A stretch of DNA of 64,000 nucleotides from Chryseobacterium rhizoplanae (GTDB lineage: Bacteria > Bacteroidota > Bacteroidia > Flavobacteriales > Weeksellaceae): NCBI RefSeq assembly GCF_900182655.1, contig NZ_FXTC01000011.1, positions 62,001 through 126,000 on the forward strand, written 5' to 3'. The notes beneath the pieces are model-generated. The model saw nothing but the letters and a program-made list of their open reading frames with translations, was not told the origin of the DNA and did no database searches. Positions 16,841 to 25,226 of the stretch are shown in pieces; within the stretch, counting starts at the first letter, position 1; every line of letters starts with the position of its first letter. The translations under genes and the position numbers were made by a program.

Positions 16841-17335
16841 TCACGATTCTCTGATGATTTCGGCTTCAAAGCTTCTTTTAAGGTATTCTTTTGATTGTTT
16901 ACTTTCCGATTTGAAACCTACCATAGTTAAAGCATAGACAAACAAGAGCATAAATAAAGGAAGAAAAAATTCTACAGATATTTCTTTTTCTCTTATATCT
17001 CTTATGGACACACCTACGAAGAAAATCAGGGCAAATGAACACCAAACTATTAAAAAAAAGGTTACAAATGCATGTAATGAAAAGGTCACCTGAATTTGTG
17101 TCCCATCATTGTCATTTTGAATTCTACCGTTTATTTGAGGAATAAAAGAATTTCTATATTGAATAACTTTGCTGATTTCAAAGCTATTTTTATTGACGAA
17201 ACCTTCATAATCCTTCATGGGATTTCTCCCTAAACCGAATTTTTTGGGTTCTACAAAGCCGGAAAGTCTTGTTAAAACTTCCTGTTCGGATAAATTTGTT
17301 TTGTAAGTAATACGCTCGTAAGGTAAGTATTTCAT
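16841..17335 (-). CDS. Conserved hypothetical protein with two membrane helices
   Basis: The 164-residue protein has a soluble N-terminal half (about 85 residues) ending in GRIQNDNDGTQIQVTFSLH, then two hydrophobic segments (FVTFFLIVWCSFALIFFVGV and FFLPLFMLLFVYALTMVGF) and a charged C-terminus. I recognise the layout from uncharacterised Bacteroidota proteins but no named domain. It lies 17 bp downstream of the FAD oxidoreductase on the same strand, so they may be co-transcribed. Function unknown. Confidence 0.6.
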   Translation of the reverse strand: MKYLPYERITYKTNLSEQEVLTRLSGFVEPKKFGLGRNPMKDYEGFVNKNSFEISKVIQYRNSFIPQINGRIQNDNDGTQIQVTFSLHAFVTFFLIVWCSFALIFFVGVSIRDIREKEISVEFFLPLFMLLFVYALTMVGFKSESKQSKEYLKRSFEAEIIRES

Positions 17336-17352
17336 TGGTACACCTCTTTATT

Positions 17353-18459
17353 TTAAATCATATCAGCCATTATTTCGCCCATCTTAGGAGCCAGGGCAAC
17401 TCCCATCCCTGAAAGTCTTACTGCGCAAAACTGTCTTTCTGAAAGTTGTTTTACAATGGGTGATTTTTCCTCGCCCATAGCCATTATTCCTGACCAGCGG
17501 AGTGCTATTTTAAAGTCTGTATAAGGAAGTATGACTTCTTTTAAAAAATTTTCCAAGTGATTTTGTAAAAATTCTGTCGTTTCAAAAGCCGTTGTTTCTT
17601 CTGTCTTAAAATCCTGATTTCTTCCGCCTCCCAACAGAACCTGGTTTCCTATATTCCTGAAATAATAATACCCTTCATCATAGTGAAAAGTTCCTTTCAG
17701 CTTCAATTCTTCTATGGGTTCTGTCAGAAGAATCTGTCCGCGGGCAGGAACGATATTTTCTTTTTCCAGGAATGTGGAAGTGAAAGCGTTGGTACAATAG
17801 ATTATTTTATCTGCTTTTACGGAAAGACTATCAGGAAGACCAACCGCAATCTCATGGGCTGTTTCTTCAATATTTCCAACTTCTCTTCCGAATAAAAATT
17901 CCACTTTCAGCTCATGACACTTTTCAAGCAGTTTCTGCAGCAGTTTCCCTGAATGCAGACTTCCTTCACAAGGGTTTTCAATCAGAAATGACGATTTTCC
18001 CAACCCGAATTCCTGTATTTTGTCCTGTTTGAGAGTATATGTTTGATCCAGACTGGTTATTGCTTTCAGCTTTTCATTAACGGAATCAATATGGAATAAA
18101 GGTTCTTCAGTATTTAAAACTTCATAACCTCCGGTAAGTTCAAAATCAATTTCATCACTTTTAAAATAATGTTGAATTTTCTGAAGTCCGTCAAATCTCA
18201 TTTTAACAAGCTCCAGCGTTTTTTCCCAGCCCATTTTCTCTGAATCAGCAATAACTTCGGTAAGGCTTCCGAAACAGGCAAACCCGGCATTCCTCGTTGA
18301 AGCTCCCAATGGAATAGCATTCCGTTCAATGATGAGAACAGATTTTTCAGGATACTTCTCCTTGATGAATATGGCTGTCCAAAGCCCGGAAAACCCGGCA
18401 CCAATGATAATGATATCTCTTTTCCTGTAGAAAGTGTCCAATTCCCAAATGCTGTTCAT
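17353..18459 (-). CDS. FAD-dependent oxidoreductase, DAO (D-amino-acid/glycine oxidase-like) family
   Basis: The 368-residue flavoprotein has the dinucleotide-binding motif GAGFSG at 20-25, an acidic ribose-binding residue at the end of the second strand (LIIERNAIPLGAS, Glu46), the GASTRNAGF segment typical of the DAO family, and a C-terminal flavin loop (RLSGMGVALAPKMGEIMADM). It probably oxidises a secondary or alpha amine, but the substrate cannot be assigned. The upstream spacer is a TGAGTAATGAGTAATG repeat. Confidence 0.8.
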   Translation of the reverse strand: MNSIWELDTFYRKRDIIIIGAGFSGLWTAIFIKEKYPEKSVLIIERNAIPLGASTRNAGFACFGSLTEVIADSEKMGWEKTLELVKMRFDGLQKIQHYFKSDEIDFELTGGYEVLNTEEPLFHIDSVNEKLKAITSLDQTYTLKQDKIQEFGLGKSSFLIENPCEGSLHSGKLLQKLLEKCHELKVEFLFGREVGNIEETAHEIAVGLPDSLSVKADKIIYCTNAFTSTFLEKENIVPARGQILLTEPIEELKLKGTFHYDEGYYYFRNIGNQVLLGGGRNQDFKTEETTAFETTEFLQNHLENFLKEVILPYTDFKIALRWSGIMAMGEEKSPIVKQLSERQFCAVRLSGMGVALAPKMGEIMADMI

Positions 18460-18486
18460 GAGTAATGAGTAATGAATGATGAGTAA
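18460..18486. repeat. Short GAGTAATGA repeat
   Basis: Two GAGTAATGA units in direct succession are followed by ATGATGAGTAAT in the 49-bp spacer before the AAA ATPase gene. It resembles the grpE-dnaJ spacer words. Confidence 0.5.
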
Positions 18487-18508
18487 TTATTCTATAAACC
18501 TAAATCAC

Positions 18509-19864
18509 CTACCCTTTATCTTTTTCCTCCTCATTATGCTGGAATCCGATAGCTCTTTGTGGTTCTTCAACCACTCTGTAGGTTTCCAGTTCGCTCTTCA
18601 ATGCCTGAATCCTGAACTTAAAATCATCAAAATTATTAATAATAGCATCCGCAAGGAATCTCGCTACCTGATCCAGATATTCTTCCGTAAGTTTTGAACC
18701 AGCATCTCTAAGTGCTCCGTTCAAAAGATCCTGATCAATCTTTAGCTTTTCATTTCTGGTTCTTTGATAGAGATTTTTAATTCTTTTCTTTAAACTTTGG
18801 GTAAAATCTATCAGCATCGTGTTGCTGAATGCTTTCATCTTTGATGAGATGTCATGCCAGAAAGGAATTTTATCTGCTTTGTTGTTTTTAAGTATTTTAT
18901 AGAGTAAAGAATCCTCTTCTAATCCTCTGGTCATGGCATATAAAATGATTTCTGATCGCTCTGAAGCGTTGGGAGGAAAGATCGGAATCATCACATCAAA
19001 TCTTCCCGGAGCCAGAATTTCTTCGTCAATTTCTGAAACAGAATTGGCAGAGCCAACCATCAGAACGCCTTCTTTTTCAAATTTTCCGATATAATGAAGG
19101 ATAAGCTCCTGAGCTTCAAGATTGCAGGAAGCAATATCTGTTTCGGCTCTTCTCTGCATCATAATTTCATCAAAATCATCCATGAAGAGCAGCATTTTAT
19201 TTTCTTTCATCATACTTAAAAGAAAATCACTGAAGTTGATTTCATTTCCGTCAATCAAGGAAGTTCCCAGATAATGTTTCTTGACTTCTTTAAACTGATA
19301 GCCAATAATCTCAGCAATTTTATTCGCCCAGAATATTTTACCACTTCCCGGAGGTCCGTACAGAATAATTCCCGCAGGCTTATTGATTCCCCAATCTTTG
19401 ATCTGCTGTGGATTCAGGAAGGGTTCCAGAACAGTAGAGGTATAAAAAAACAGATCTCTGTATCCTATAAAATCTCTTTGCTGAAGGCTGGTTTTACTCC
19501 CGAAATAATCATAGACAAACTTATAATTTCCGCCTAATTTATTATCAATTCCATAACTTGATATGGAGGATTTGAAAAAACCGTTATCAAAAATATTGAG
19601 GTTGTTATCTTTAATCACCTTTTCTACCTTGTCTTTAGGCTGATTGATGACTTTGGCAATCTGTTCAAGCGTTTTATTTTTGTCCAGATCTTTTTCATAT
19701 AATCTTAAAAAATCTACGTTTTCGCGGGCAAATTTTTCAAAATCATCTTTGACTTCAAAATTCGTACTGACACAGTCTACCAATTCAAGATCGAAATCCT
19801 GTATAAACTGTTTTATGGCTTCTGCAGAAACATTCAGTTCTTCTGCCAGTTCAATTAGCTTCAT
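18509..19864 (-). CDS. AAA family ATPase with atypical Walker A
   Basis: The 451-residue protein starts with an IF2-N-like helical region (MKLIELAEELNVSAEAIKQF) and has one AAA module. Walker A is GPPGSGKI (170-177): the usual Ser/Thr after Lys176 is Ile177. Walker B is MLLFMDDFDE (224-233), the sensor-1 Asn lies in GSANSVSEID, and an arginine-finger-like APGRFD is at 286-290. The C-terminus is helical. The fold resembles classical AAA unfoldase/remodelling ATPases. The missing Walker A hydroxyl, which ligates magnesium, may weaken or alter nucleotide hydrolysis. No partner is evident nearby. Confidence 0.72.
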   Translation of the reverse strand: MKLIELAEELNVSAEAIKQFIQDFDLELVDCVSTNFEVKDDFEKFARENVDFLRLYEKDLDKNKTLEQIAKVINQPKDKVEKVIKDNNLNIFDNGFFKSSISSYGIDNKLGGNYKFVYDYFGSKTSLQQRDFIGYRDLFFYTSTVLEPFLNPQQIKDWGINKPAGIILYGPPGSGKIFWANKIAEIIGYQFKEVKKHYLGTSLIDGNEINFSDFLLSMMKENKMLLFMDDFDEIMMQRRAETDIASCNLEAQELILHYIGKFEKEGVLMVGSANSVSEIDEEILAPGRFDVMIPIFPPNASERSEIILYAMTRGLEEDSLLYKILKNNKADKIPFWHDISSKMKAFSNTMLIDFTQSLKKRIKNLYQRTRNEKLKIDQDLLNGALRDAGSKLTEEYLDQVARFLADAIINNFDDFKFRIQALKSELETYRVVEEPQRAIGFQHNEEEKDKG

Positions 19865-19883
19865 AAGTATTGATTAATTCTAT

Positions 19884-19891
19884 CAAATTTA
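19884..19891 (-). promoter_or_regulatory. Promoter (-7 box TAAATTTG) of the AAA ATPase gene
   Basis: On the minus strand TAAATTTG fits TAnnTTTG and lies 19 bp before the start at 19864. Confidence 0.5.
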
Positions 19892-19980
19892 ATGTATTTA
19901 CAAATAAATTGACATTGATTTATGATAATTCTGTAACATTATCTAATTTATATAGACTACTACTATGTAAAACAAATTAC

Positions 19981-20883
19981 ATGGAAAAGATTTTATCAGT
20001 AAAAAATTTAACGAAAAAATTCAAAAGGGTTGTGGTTAACAATATCTCTTTTGACGTTGAAAAAGGAAATGTTTATGGGCTTCTGGGTCCGAATGGAAGC
20101 GGAAAATCCACTACTTTCGGGATGTTGCTTTCAACCATCAATCCTACCAGCGGAGACTGGTTCTGGTTTGGTAAAAAGGGAACTGATCCGGAAACTTTAA
20201 AAAAGATCGGAGCAATTATTGAACAACCCAACTTTTACCCTTATTTAAGTGCAGAAACCAATCTTAAAATTGTAGCAGAAATTAAAAATGCTCCTTATTC
20301 AAGGATTGATGAAGTCTTGAAAACCGTAAACCTGTTTGAAAGGAGAAAAGATACGTTCAAAACCTTTTCTCTGGGAATGAAACAACGTCTTGCTATTGCT
20401 TCAGCGATGCTGAACAACCCTGAAGTAATGATATTGGATGAACCGACCAACGGACTGGATCCGGAAGGAATTATTCAGATCAGAGAAATCATCAGTGATA
20501 TTGCCAAACAGGGAATCACGATCATTATTGCCAGCCACCTTTTGGATGAAATTGAAAAAATCTGCAGCCATGTGATTGTATTGAAAGAAGGAAACTCCAT
20601 CTACTGCGGAAGAGTGGATGAAATGACTTCCAACAACGGATATTTTGAATTGAAAGCAGATAATAATACACTTCTTTTCAACACGTTGAATGAGCTGCCA
20701 TGGTTTAGTTTTGTCAATCAGGACAGAGATTATATTAAAGCTCAGATCCGTGATGATGCATCAATTTCTGCTTCGGCACTGAATCAGAAACTGGCTGAGA
20801 AAGGGATTTTCTTATCTCATTTGGCCAAGAAAAAACTTTCTCTTGAATCTCAATTCCTTGAACTTGTAAAAAACACCAACTAA
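19981..20883 (+). CDS. ABC transporter ATP-binding protein (ABC-2 exporter type)
   Basis: The 300-residue ATPase has Walker A GPNGSGKST (36-44), the signature SLGMKQR (130-136, the variant found in bacitracin/lantibiotic-type exporters), Walker B VMILDEPTNGLDPEG (Asp153, Glu154) and the switch His in IIIASHLLDE. A C-terminal domain of about 80 residues follows the catalytic core. An open frame extends 37 codons upstream, but the first ABC-like residues (MEKILSVKNLTKKFK) set the start at 19981. The permease gene begins 2 bp after its stop, so they form one transporter. The substrate is unknown. Confidence 0.9.
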   Translation: MEKILSVKNLTKKFKRVVVNNISFDVEKGNVYGLLGPNGSGKSTTFGMLLSTINPTSGDWFWFGKKGTDPETLKKIGAIIEQPNFYPYLSAETNLKIVAEIKNAPYSRIDEVLKTVNLFERRKDTFKTFSLGMKQRLAIASAMLNNPEVMILDEPTNGLDPEGIIQIREIISDIAKQGITIIIASHLLDEIEKICSHVIVLKEGNSIYCGRVDEMTSNNGYFELKADNNTLLFNTLNELPWFSFVNQDRDYIKAQIRDDASISASALNQKLAEKGIFLSHLAKKKLSLESQFLELVKNTN

Positions 20884-20885
20884 TC

Positions 20886-21731
20886 ATGATAAAATTATTA
20901 AAACTGGAATACTACAAAAACCTGAACTATAAGCCGTTCAAAGTTTTTACCATATTATATTTCGCTATTCTTATTGCTTTGCTTTTCATTGGATTGGTTG
21001 ATTTTGATATTTTCGGAGGAACCATTAATTTAAAAGAGCAGGGAATTTATAATTTCCCGGAAATCTGGAACTTTACCACATGGATTGTCGCTTTACTGAA
21101 AATTTTCCTGGGACTGATTATTGTCTTCTCTATTTCACAGGAATTCAGCAACAGAATGTTTAAGCAGAATACGATTGATGGATTAAGCAGAAAAGAATTT
21201 ATCACTTCAAAGCTGCTGACAATAAGTATTTTCACGATCGTTTCAACGTTGATTGTATTGGGTATTACTATATTCCTTGGTTATCAATATTCAAATACAA
21301 AAGAATCTGCAAAGGTTGTTGCTGAGATTTTCTTTATTGGAAATTACTTTGTAAAACTGTTCACTTTCTTCTGTTTCTTAATGTTTCTTTCTATTTTACT
21401 GAGAAAATCGGTGTTTGTATTTCTTGCTCTTTTTGTCTTCTGGATTGGCGAAGGAATTTTAACTGCCGTGGAAGTATTCTCAAAAGTAAAAGGGATGCAG
21501 GGGCCGCAAAGGAATGAAATTCTTCAGAATGACTTTTTCATCACGCATCTTTTACCGTTGGAAAGTATGTCCAGCCTTATTCCTAATCCGATGATGAGAT
21601 TAAATATGGTGAAAATGATGGGCGTAAAATATGAATTCCACTACCCTACAGAAAGCCTTATTGCTTGCCTGGTTTGGTCTGCTCTATTCATATTCGGATC
21701 GTACTGGATTCTGAGAAAAAGAGATTGGTAG
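20886..21731 (+). CDS. ABC-2 type permease
   Basis: The 281-residue membrane protein has about six hydrophobic segments (for example VFTILYFAILIALLFIGLV, IVALLKIFLGLIIVFSISQE, TIVSTLIVLGITIFLGY, and the final SLIACLVWSALFIFGSYWIL). The cytoplasmic FSNRMFKQNTIDGLSRKEF loop after helix 2 is the usual coupling region of ABC-2 exporters. It starts 2 bp after the ATPase gene, and the pair forms an exporter of unknown cargo. Confidence 0.82.
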   Translation: MIKLLKLEYYKNLNYKPFKVFTILYFAILIALLFIGLVDFDIFGGTINLKEQGIYNFPEIWNFTTWIVALLKIFLGLIIVFSISQEFSNRMFKQNTIDGLSRKEFITSKLLTISIFTIVSTLIVLGITIFLGYQYSNTKESAKVVAEIFFIGNYFVKLFTFFCFLMFLSILLRKSVFVFLALFVFWIGEGILTAVEVFSKVKGMQGPQRNEILQNDFFITHLLPLESMSSLIPNPMMRLNMVKMMGVKYEFHYPTESLIACLVWSALFIFGSYWILRKRDW

Positions 21732-21832
21732 GTTTCAATGATTAGAATTAAAGATTCAAAAAAATTAAAGTGGTTCGTTTCGGATCACTTTTTTGGCTTA
21801 AAATTTTCATTAGGTTTCGCTAAAAACTAACC

Positions 21833-22483
21833 ATGAAAAAAATATTCTACGTACCCGGGTTAATCAGTGCCATACTGATTCCTGTTCTGTTTTGGTATTA
21901 TGGAAATCAGAAATTTGAGGAAATTAACCTCAATGTCATTGATATATGGTTGCCACCTAAAAATGAATCAGGAAAAGAAGCGTCTCCTTTAAGCTTTGAA
22001 CCTTACAGAAACTGGAATTACAAAAAAATTAAAATAGAACCAAGCACAGCCAAGCAAAATTCAAAATTATATGTTTCTGAACTGAAAAATCTCCAGAAAA
22101 GAAATGAGAAAGAGTCTGGTATTGAATTTATTTTAGATCAAAATAGTACCTATGGTGATTTTGTATCTGTTTTGAATGATTTAGCGATAGCCAAACAAGA
22201 TCAATATGCCGTTGATCTGGAGAAATCAGGACATATTTTTGCTGTTTACAGCTATGTTGACCCTAATGCTCAACCGCTTGAATATGAATGTTTACTTTGT
22301 AATGATACCATAGATTGGGGACCAGCAGAAACTGTGAATATTTTTGAATCTACCCGCTATGGGAAAATCTTTAACTTGTTTACTACTGTTTCCAAAGAAA
22401 CCTCCTACCTTATTTTTGGATTTCTGATATTTCTAAATATTTCCATGCTCAGCATCAAAGAAAAATTTCAACTATATCATTAA
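21833..22483 (+). CDS. Hypothetical protein with two terminal membrane helices
   Basis: The 216-residue product has an N-terminal hydrophobic segment (residues 3-22), a predicted extracytoplasmic middle with YGDFVSVLNDLAIAKQDQYA and the cysteine pair CLLC, and a C-terminal membrane helix (YLIFGFLIFLNISMLSI). The two-helix topology places most of the protein outside the cytoplasm. No known domain is recognised. It is 101 bp after the ABC permease in the same direction but may be independent. Confidence 0.55.
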   Translation: MKKIFYVPGLISAILIPVLFWYYGNQKFEEINLNVIDIWLPPKNESGKEASPLSFEPYRNWNYKKIKIEPSTAKQNSKLYVSELKNLQKRNEKESGIEFILDQNSTYGDFVSVLNDLAIAKQDQYAVDLEKSGHIFAVYSYVDPNAQPLEYECLLCNDTIDWGPAETVNIFESTRYGKIFNLFTTVSKETSYLIFGFLIFLNISMLSIKEKFQLYH

Positions 22484-22494
22484 TTCAAAATAAA

Positions 22495-22516
22495 AAGGCT
22501 GCCATTTGGCAGCCTT
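22495..22516. terminator. Bidirectional terminator between the hypothetical gene and msrAB
   Basis: AAGGCTGCCA pairs perfectly with TGGCAGCCTT around TT, with A-rich and T-rich flanks on both sides. Confidence 0.82.
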
Positions 22517-22525
22517 CCTTTCACA

Positions 22526-23641
22526 TTACTTTTTATCTAACAACGGAAGATATTTTCCGTATCCTTTTGTTTCCATTTCAGCTTTCGGAATAAATTTCAG
22601 CGAAGCACTGTTGATACAGTAACGAAGTCCGCCTTTGTCTGCAGGGCCGTCTGTGAAAACGTGTCCTAAGTGGGCATCACCGGTTTTACTTCTTACTTCT
22701 ACCCTGGTCATTCCGTGGGTACGGTCCATTTTTTCATCAATCAAAGCCTTTGTAATTGGTTTTGAGAAACTTGGCCATCCACAGCCGGATTCAAATTTAT
22801 CTGTAGAAATAAACAAAGGTTCTCCTGTGGTAATATCTACATAAATTCCTTCGCGGGTTTCATTCCAGTATTCATTCTGAAAAGGTCTTTCTGTGCCGTT
22901 TTCCTGCGTAACATTATACTGTTCTGCAGTCAGTTTTTCTTTTAAAACTTTTTTATCCTGTTTTTGATACGTTGGCTTTGGAAGCGGATTGGCTTTTTTG
23001 GCCATTTCAAAAAGTCCCGGTTCAATATGGCAGTAGCCTCCCGGATTTTTATCCAGATAATCCTGGTGATAATCTTCTGCTCTGTAGAAGTTTTTCAGTG
23101 GAATAGTTTCTACCAATAAAGGTTTATTATAGTTTTTTGCCAGTTTCTGAACCTCATCTTTTACAATAGCTTCATCTGTTTTGTTGGTAAAATAGATTCC
23201 TGTTCTGTACTGGTTTCCTCTGTCATTTCCCTGCTGATCTTTACTGGTAGGGTCAATGGTTTTAAAATAAAGGTCAATTAACAGTTTCAGATCTACCTGC
23301 TCGGGATCATACTTCACTTTCACTGTTTCAGCAAAACCTGTTGTATGGCTTACTACTTCTTCATAGGTAGGATTTTGAGTATTCCCGTTGGCATAGCCCA
23401 CTTCTGTTCCTACAACTCCACGAATCTGTTGAAAAAAATGTTCTGTTCCCCAGAAACATCCCCCTGCAAAATAAATCTCTTTAACGTTTTTATTATCCAT
23501 AATTTTCTCATTTTCTTTTTTTACTTCCACTTCATTATGCTTCGCTTTTTTAAAAAGCCCGGATCCTGCAGCAAAAACTGCTATACCCAGAATGATTCCG
23601 AGTACAATTAATATATTTTTCATTTTTACCTTTTTATTCAT
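22526..23641 (-). CDS. msrAB: Membrane-anchored bifunctional methionine sulfoxide reductase MsrA-MsrB
   Basis: The 371-residue fusion reduces both stereoisomers of methionine sulfoxide. An N-terminal hydrophobic helix (residues 8-28) would place it in the periplasm. MsrA comes first, with its catalytic Cys62 in GCFWG; MsrB follows from about residue 230, with Cys287 in SGCGWPSF and catalytic Cys342 in RYCINSAS. The two CxxC zinc pairs of classical MsrB are absent (GIYVDITTGEPLF and SKTGDAHLGHVF). Its ATG overlaps the stop of the upstream DUF417 gene by one base (TAATG), so the genes are translationally coupled. Context suggests repair of hypochlorous-acid-type damage. Confidence 0.93.
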   Translation of the reverse strand: MNKKVKMKNILIVLGIILGIAVFAAGSGLFKKAKHNEVEVKKENEKIMDNKNVKEIYFAGGCFWGTEHFFQQIRGVVGTEVGYANGNTQNPTYEEVVSHTTGFAETVKVKYDPEQVDLKLLIDLYFKTIDPTSKDQQGNDRGNQYRTGIYFTNKTDEAIVKDEVQKLAKNYNKPLLVETIPLKNFYRAEDYHQDYLDKNPGGYCHIEPGLFEMAKKANPLPKPTYQKQDKKVLKEKLTAEQYNVTQENGTERPFQNEYWNETREGIYVDITTGEPLFISTDKFESGCGWPSFSKPITKALIDEKMDRTHGMTRVEVRSKTGDAHLGHVFTDGPADKGGLRYCINSASLKFIPKAEMETKGYGKYLPLLDKK

Positions 23642-24084
23642 TACTTATTATTTTGAACGAGCATCAATCCAAATCCTAAGAGCATCAGGTCCTTTACAAT
23701 AAAGAAATCTGTCACAGGCACTCCGTCCACCACTTTCCACATTTCCGGTGTTGTAAACAAATAGCTTAAGGTTACCAGAAAGGTGACTATCATTCCAATT
23801 CCTGCATACTTCTTCAGTACAGCAAATTTCGCACTAAATATCAGGAGTAATGCAATGATAATTTCTATCGTTCCGATAAGATTTGACACTGCCTGAACGC
23901 TCATAATCTTATATACGAAAAAAGTTAAGAAATGGTTTTCCACCAAAGGTTTTATTGCGGCTGCTTCTGTAGGGGTAAATTTGAAGATACCGATCCACAG
24001 CAAAATAAGAGCTGCTCCGAAGAGGGAGATATAATACCCGGCCCGGGTGAATTGATTGTTAGTTTCCTGTACTGTTCCGACCAT
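23641..24084 (-). CDS. DUF417 (RclC/YkgB-like) inner-membrane protein
   Basis: The 147-residue protein has four hydrophobic segments and matches DUF417: GAALILLWIGIFKFTPTEA, IKPLVENHFLTFFVYKI, QAVSNLIGTIEIIIALLL and VPVTDFFIVKDLMLLG. In E. coli the homologue RclC is part of the reactive-chlorine-species defence. Here it is coupled to msrAB and preceded by an ECF sigma/anti-sigma pair, which supports an oxidant-response role. The biochemical activity is unknown. Confidence 0.85.
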   Translation of the reverse strand: MVGTVQETNNQFTRAGYYISLFGAALILLWIGIFKFTPTEAAAIKPLVENHFLTFFVYKIMSVQAVSNLIGTIEIIIALLLIFSAKFAVLKKYAGIGMIVTFLVTLSYLFTTPEMWKVVDGVPVTDFFIVKDLMLLGFGLMLVQNNK

Positions 24085-24127
24085 GTTTTTAAGATTTTAA
24101 TTGAATACTTTATTGTTTTCAATAGTA

Positions 24128-24155
24128 TAGTCGGAGCCTTTTTACAATCCTGACA
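24128..24155 (-). promoter_or_regulatory. Candidate ECF-sigma promoter for DUF417-msrAB
   Basis: On the minus strand TGTCAG (24155-24150) is followed after 16 bp by CGACTA (24133-24128). Spacing and wording resemble ECF promoters. It lies in the only sizeable gap (80 bp) of the locus, between the anti-sigma candidate and the DUF417 gene. Confidence 0.35.
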
Positions 24156-24164
24156 GAATTTTTC

Positions 24165-24434
24165 CTAGAAATTCAATTTATCGATCATTTTATTTTTAAA
24201 ATCCTGAATTTCAAACTCATTTATTTCAGTTTCTTTTTCAGAAAAAGTTTTTTTAAAAACTTTATCCAGAATTTCCAGCTTTTGTTTATACATTCTGCAC
24301 CATTTACAGATCATCAGGTGCATGCTCAACATCCTGTTTTCTTTGGCAGAAATAGATTGGGCATTCCTTTTTTCCATCAGTAAAGTGGCTTCACTACATG
24401 GTAAAAATAATTTATGTAATATTTCTTTTATCAT
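24165..24434 (-). CDS. Small zinc-finger protein, candidate anti-sigma factor
   Basis: The 89-residue protein is soluble and contains Cys13, His39, Cys43 and Cys46 in HLMICKWC, the HxxxCxxC pattern of zinc-binding anti-sigma (ZAS, zf-HC2) domains. It starts 5 bp after the stop of the sigma gene and lacks a membrane segment, as in cytoplasmic redox-sensing ZAS proteins. It probably holds the sigma factor inactive until its cysteines are oxidised. This role is inferred from motif and position. Confidence 0.7.
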   Translation of the reverse strand: MIKEILHKLFLPCSEATLLMEKRNAQSISAKENRMLSMHLMICKWCRMYKQKLEILDKVFKKTFSEKETEINEFEIQDFKNKMIDKLNF

Positions 24435-24439
24435 TTTAC

Positions 24440-24994
24440 TTACGATCTTGAAAACCAGTTAAACTCCAGGCATTCTCTGAGCTGCATACGGCTTCTTTGC
24501 AAAATCTTCCAGAGATTAGTCGTAGAAACATTCAATTCCTGACTTACTTCCGGAGCTTTTTTTTCTTCTATATAGTACATTTTCAACAGAATCTTCCATT
24601 TGGATGGCAGTTCCTCGATGCATTCTTCTAATGTTTTATTAAAATCACTGTTGTCTAAAAGTTCATCTCCATCACCTGACACATTCCAGTCATTTAAAAC
24701 ATCATTATTTTTCCACGATCCCGTTTCATCAAAGAAATGATCAAGTCTTATATTCGGTTCCGATTTATATTTTTTCCGGTAAAAATCTGCAACTTTCCTG
24801 TTCAGAATAGCCATCAGCCAGGTAAGAGGATTGCTTTTTCCTTCAAAAGAATCATATCCTGAATAGGCTGCAAGAAAAACTTCCTGAACAACATCCTGTG
24901 CGTCTTCCTTATTAGAAAGTACATACAGTGCCCGCTTCAAAAGTGGCCCTGAATACTGTTCTATCCAGCTTTTCAATTCTTCATCTTTTGTCAT
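24440..24994 (-). CDS. ECF-type RNA polymerase sigma factor
   Basis: The 184-residue protein has sigma region 2 (NKEDAQDVVQEVFLAAYSGYDSFEGKS, then NPLTWLMAILNRKVADFYRK) and region 4 (LPSKWKILLKMYYIEEKKAPEVS, then NVSTTNLWKILQRSRMQLRECLE). A linker of about 40 acidic residues separates them. Length and layout match ECF sigma factors that work with a small ZAS partner, which is encoded next. It probably drives the downstream DUF417-msrAB genes and possibly itself. Confidence 0.9.
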   Translation of the reverse strand: MTKDEELKSWIEQYSGPLLKRALYVLSNKEDAQDVVQEVFLAAYSGYDSFEGKSNPLTWLMAILNRKVADFYRKKYKSEPNIRLDHFFDETGSWKNNDVLNDWNVSGDGDELLDNSDFNKTLEECIEELPSKWKILLKMYYIEEKKAPEVSQELNVSTTNLWKILQRSRMQLRECLEFNWFSRS

Positions 24995-25174
24995 AGAAAA
25001 GGATATTTTATCTTAATCAGATGGTGACGAAGGTAGTAAGTTAAGTGGGAAATTGCAAAATTAAATAATGATCATTGGTTTTAGGCTTTATAAACTTAGT
25101 CAGGAGCATTCATCATCAAAATCCGGCACCATTCAAAACATAGCATAAAATTATTACAAATCGCTTAAAAATCT

Positions 25175-25182
25175 TAAATTTG
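25175..25182 (+). promoter_or_regulatory. Promoter (-7 box TAAATTTG) of alaS
   Basis: TAAATTTG lies 44 bp before the ATG. The short leader contains the palindrome TATCAAAAATTTGATA at 25188-25203. Confidence 0.55.
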
Positions 25183-25226
25183 CATCTTATCAAAAATTTG
25201 ATATTTAAAAAAGCAAAAGCAATACT

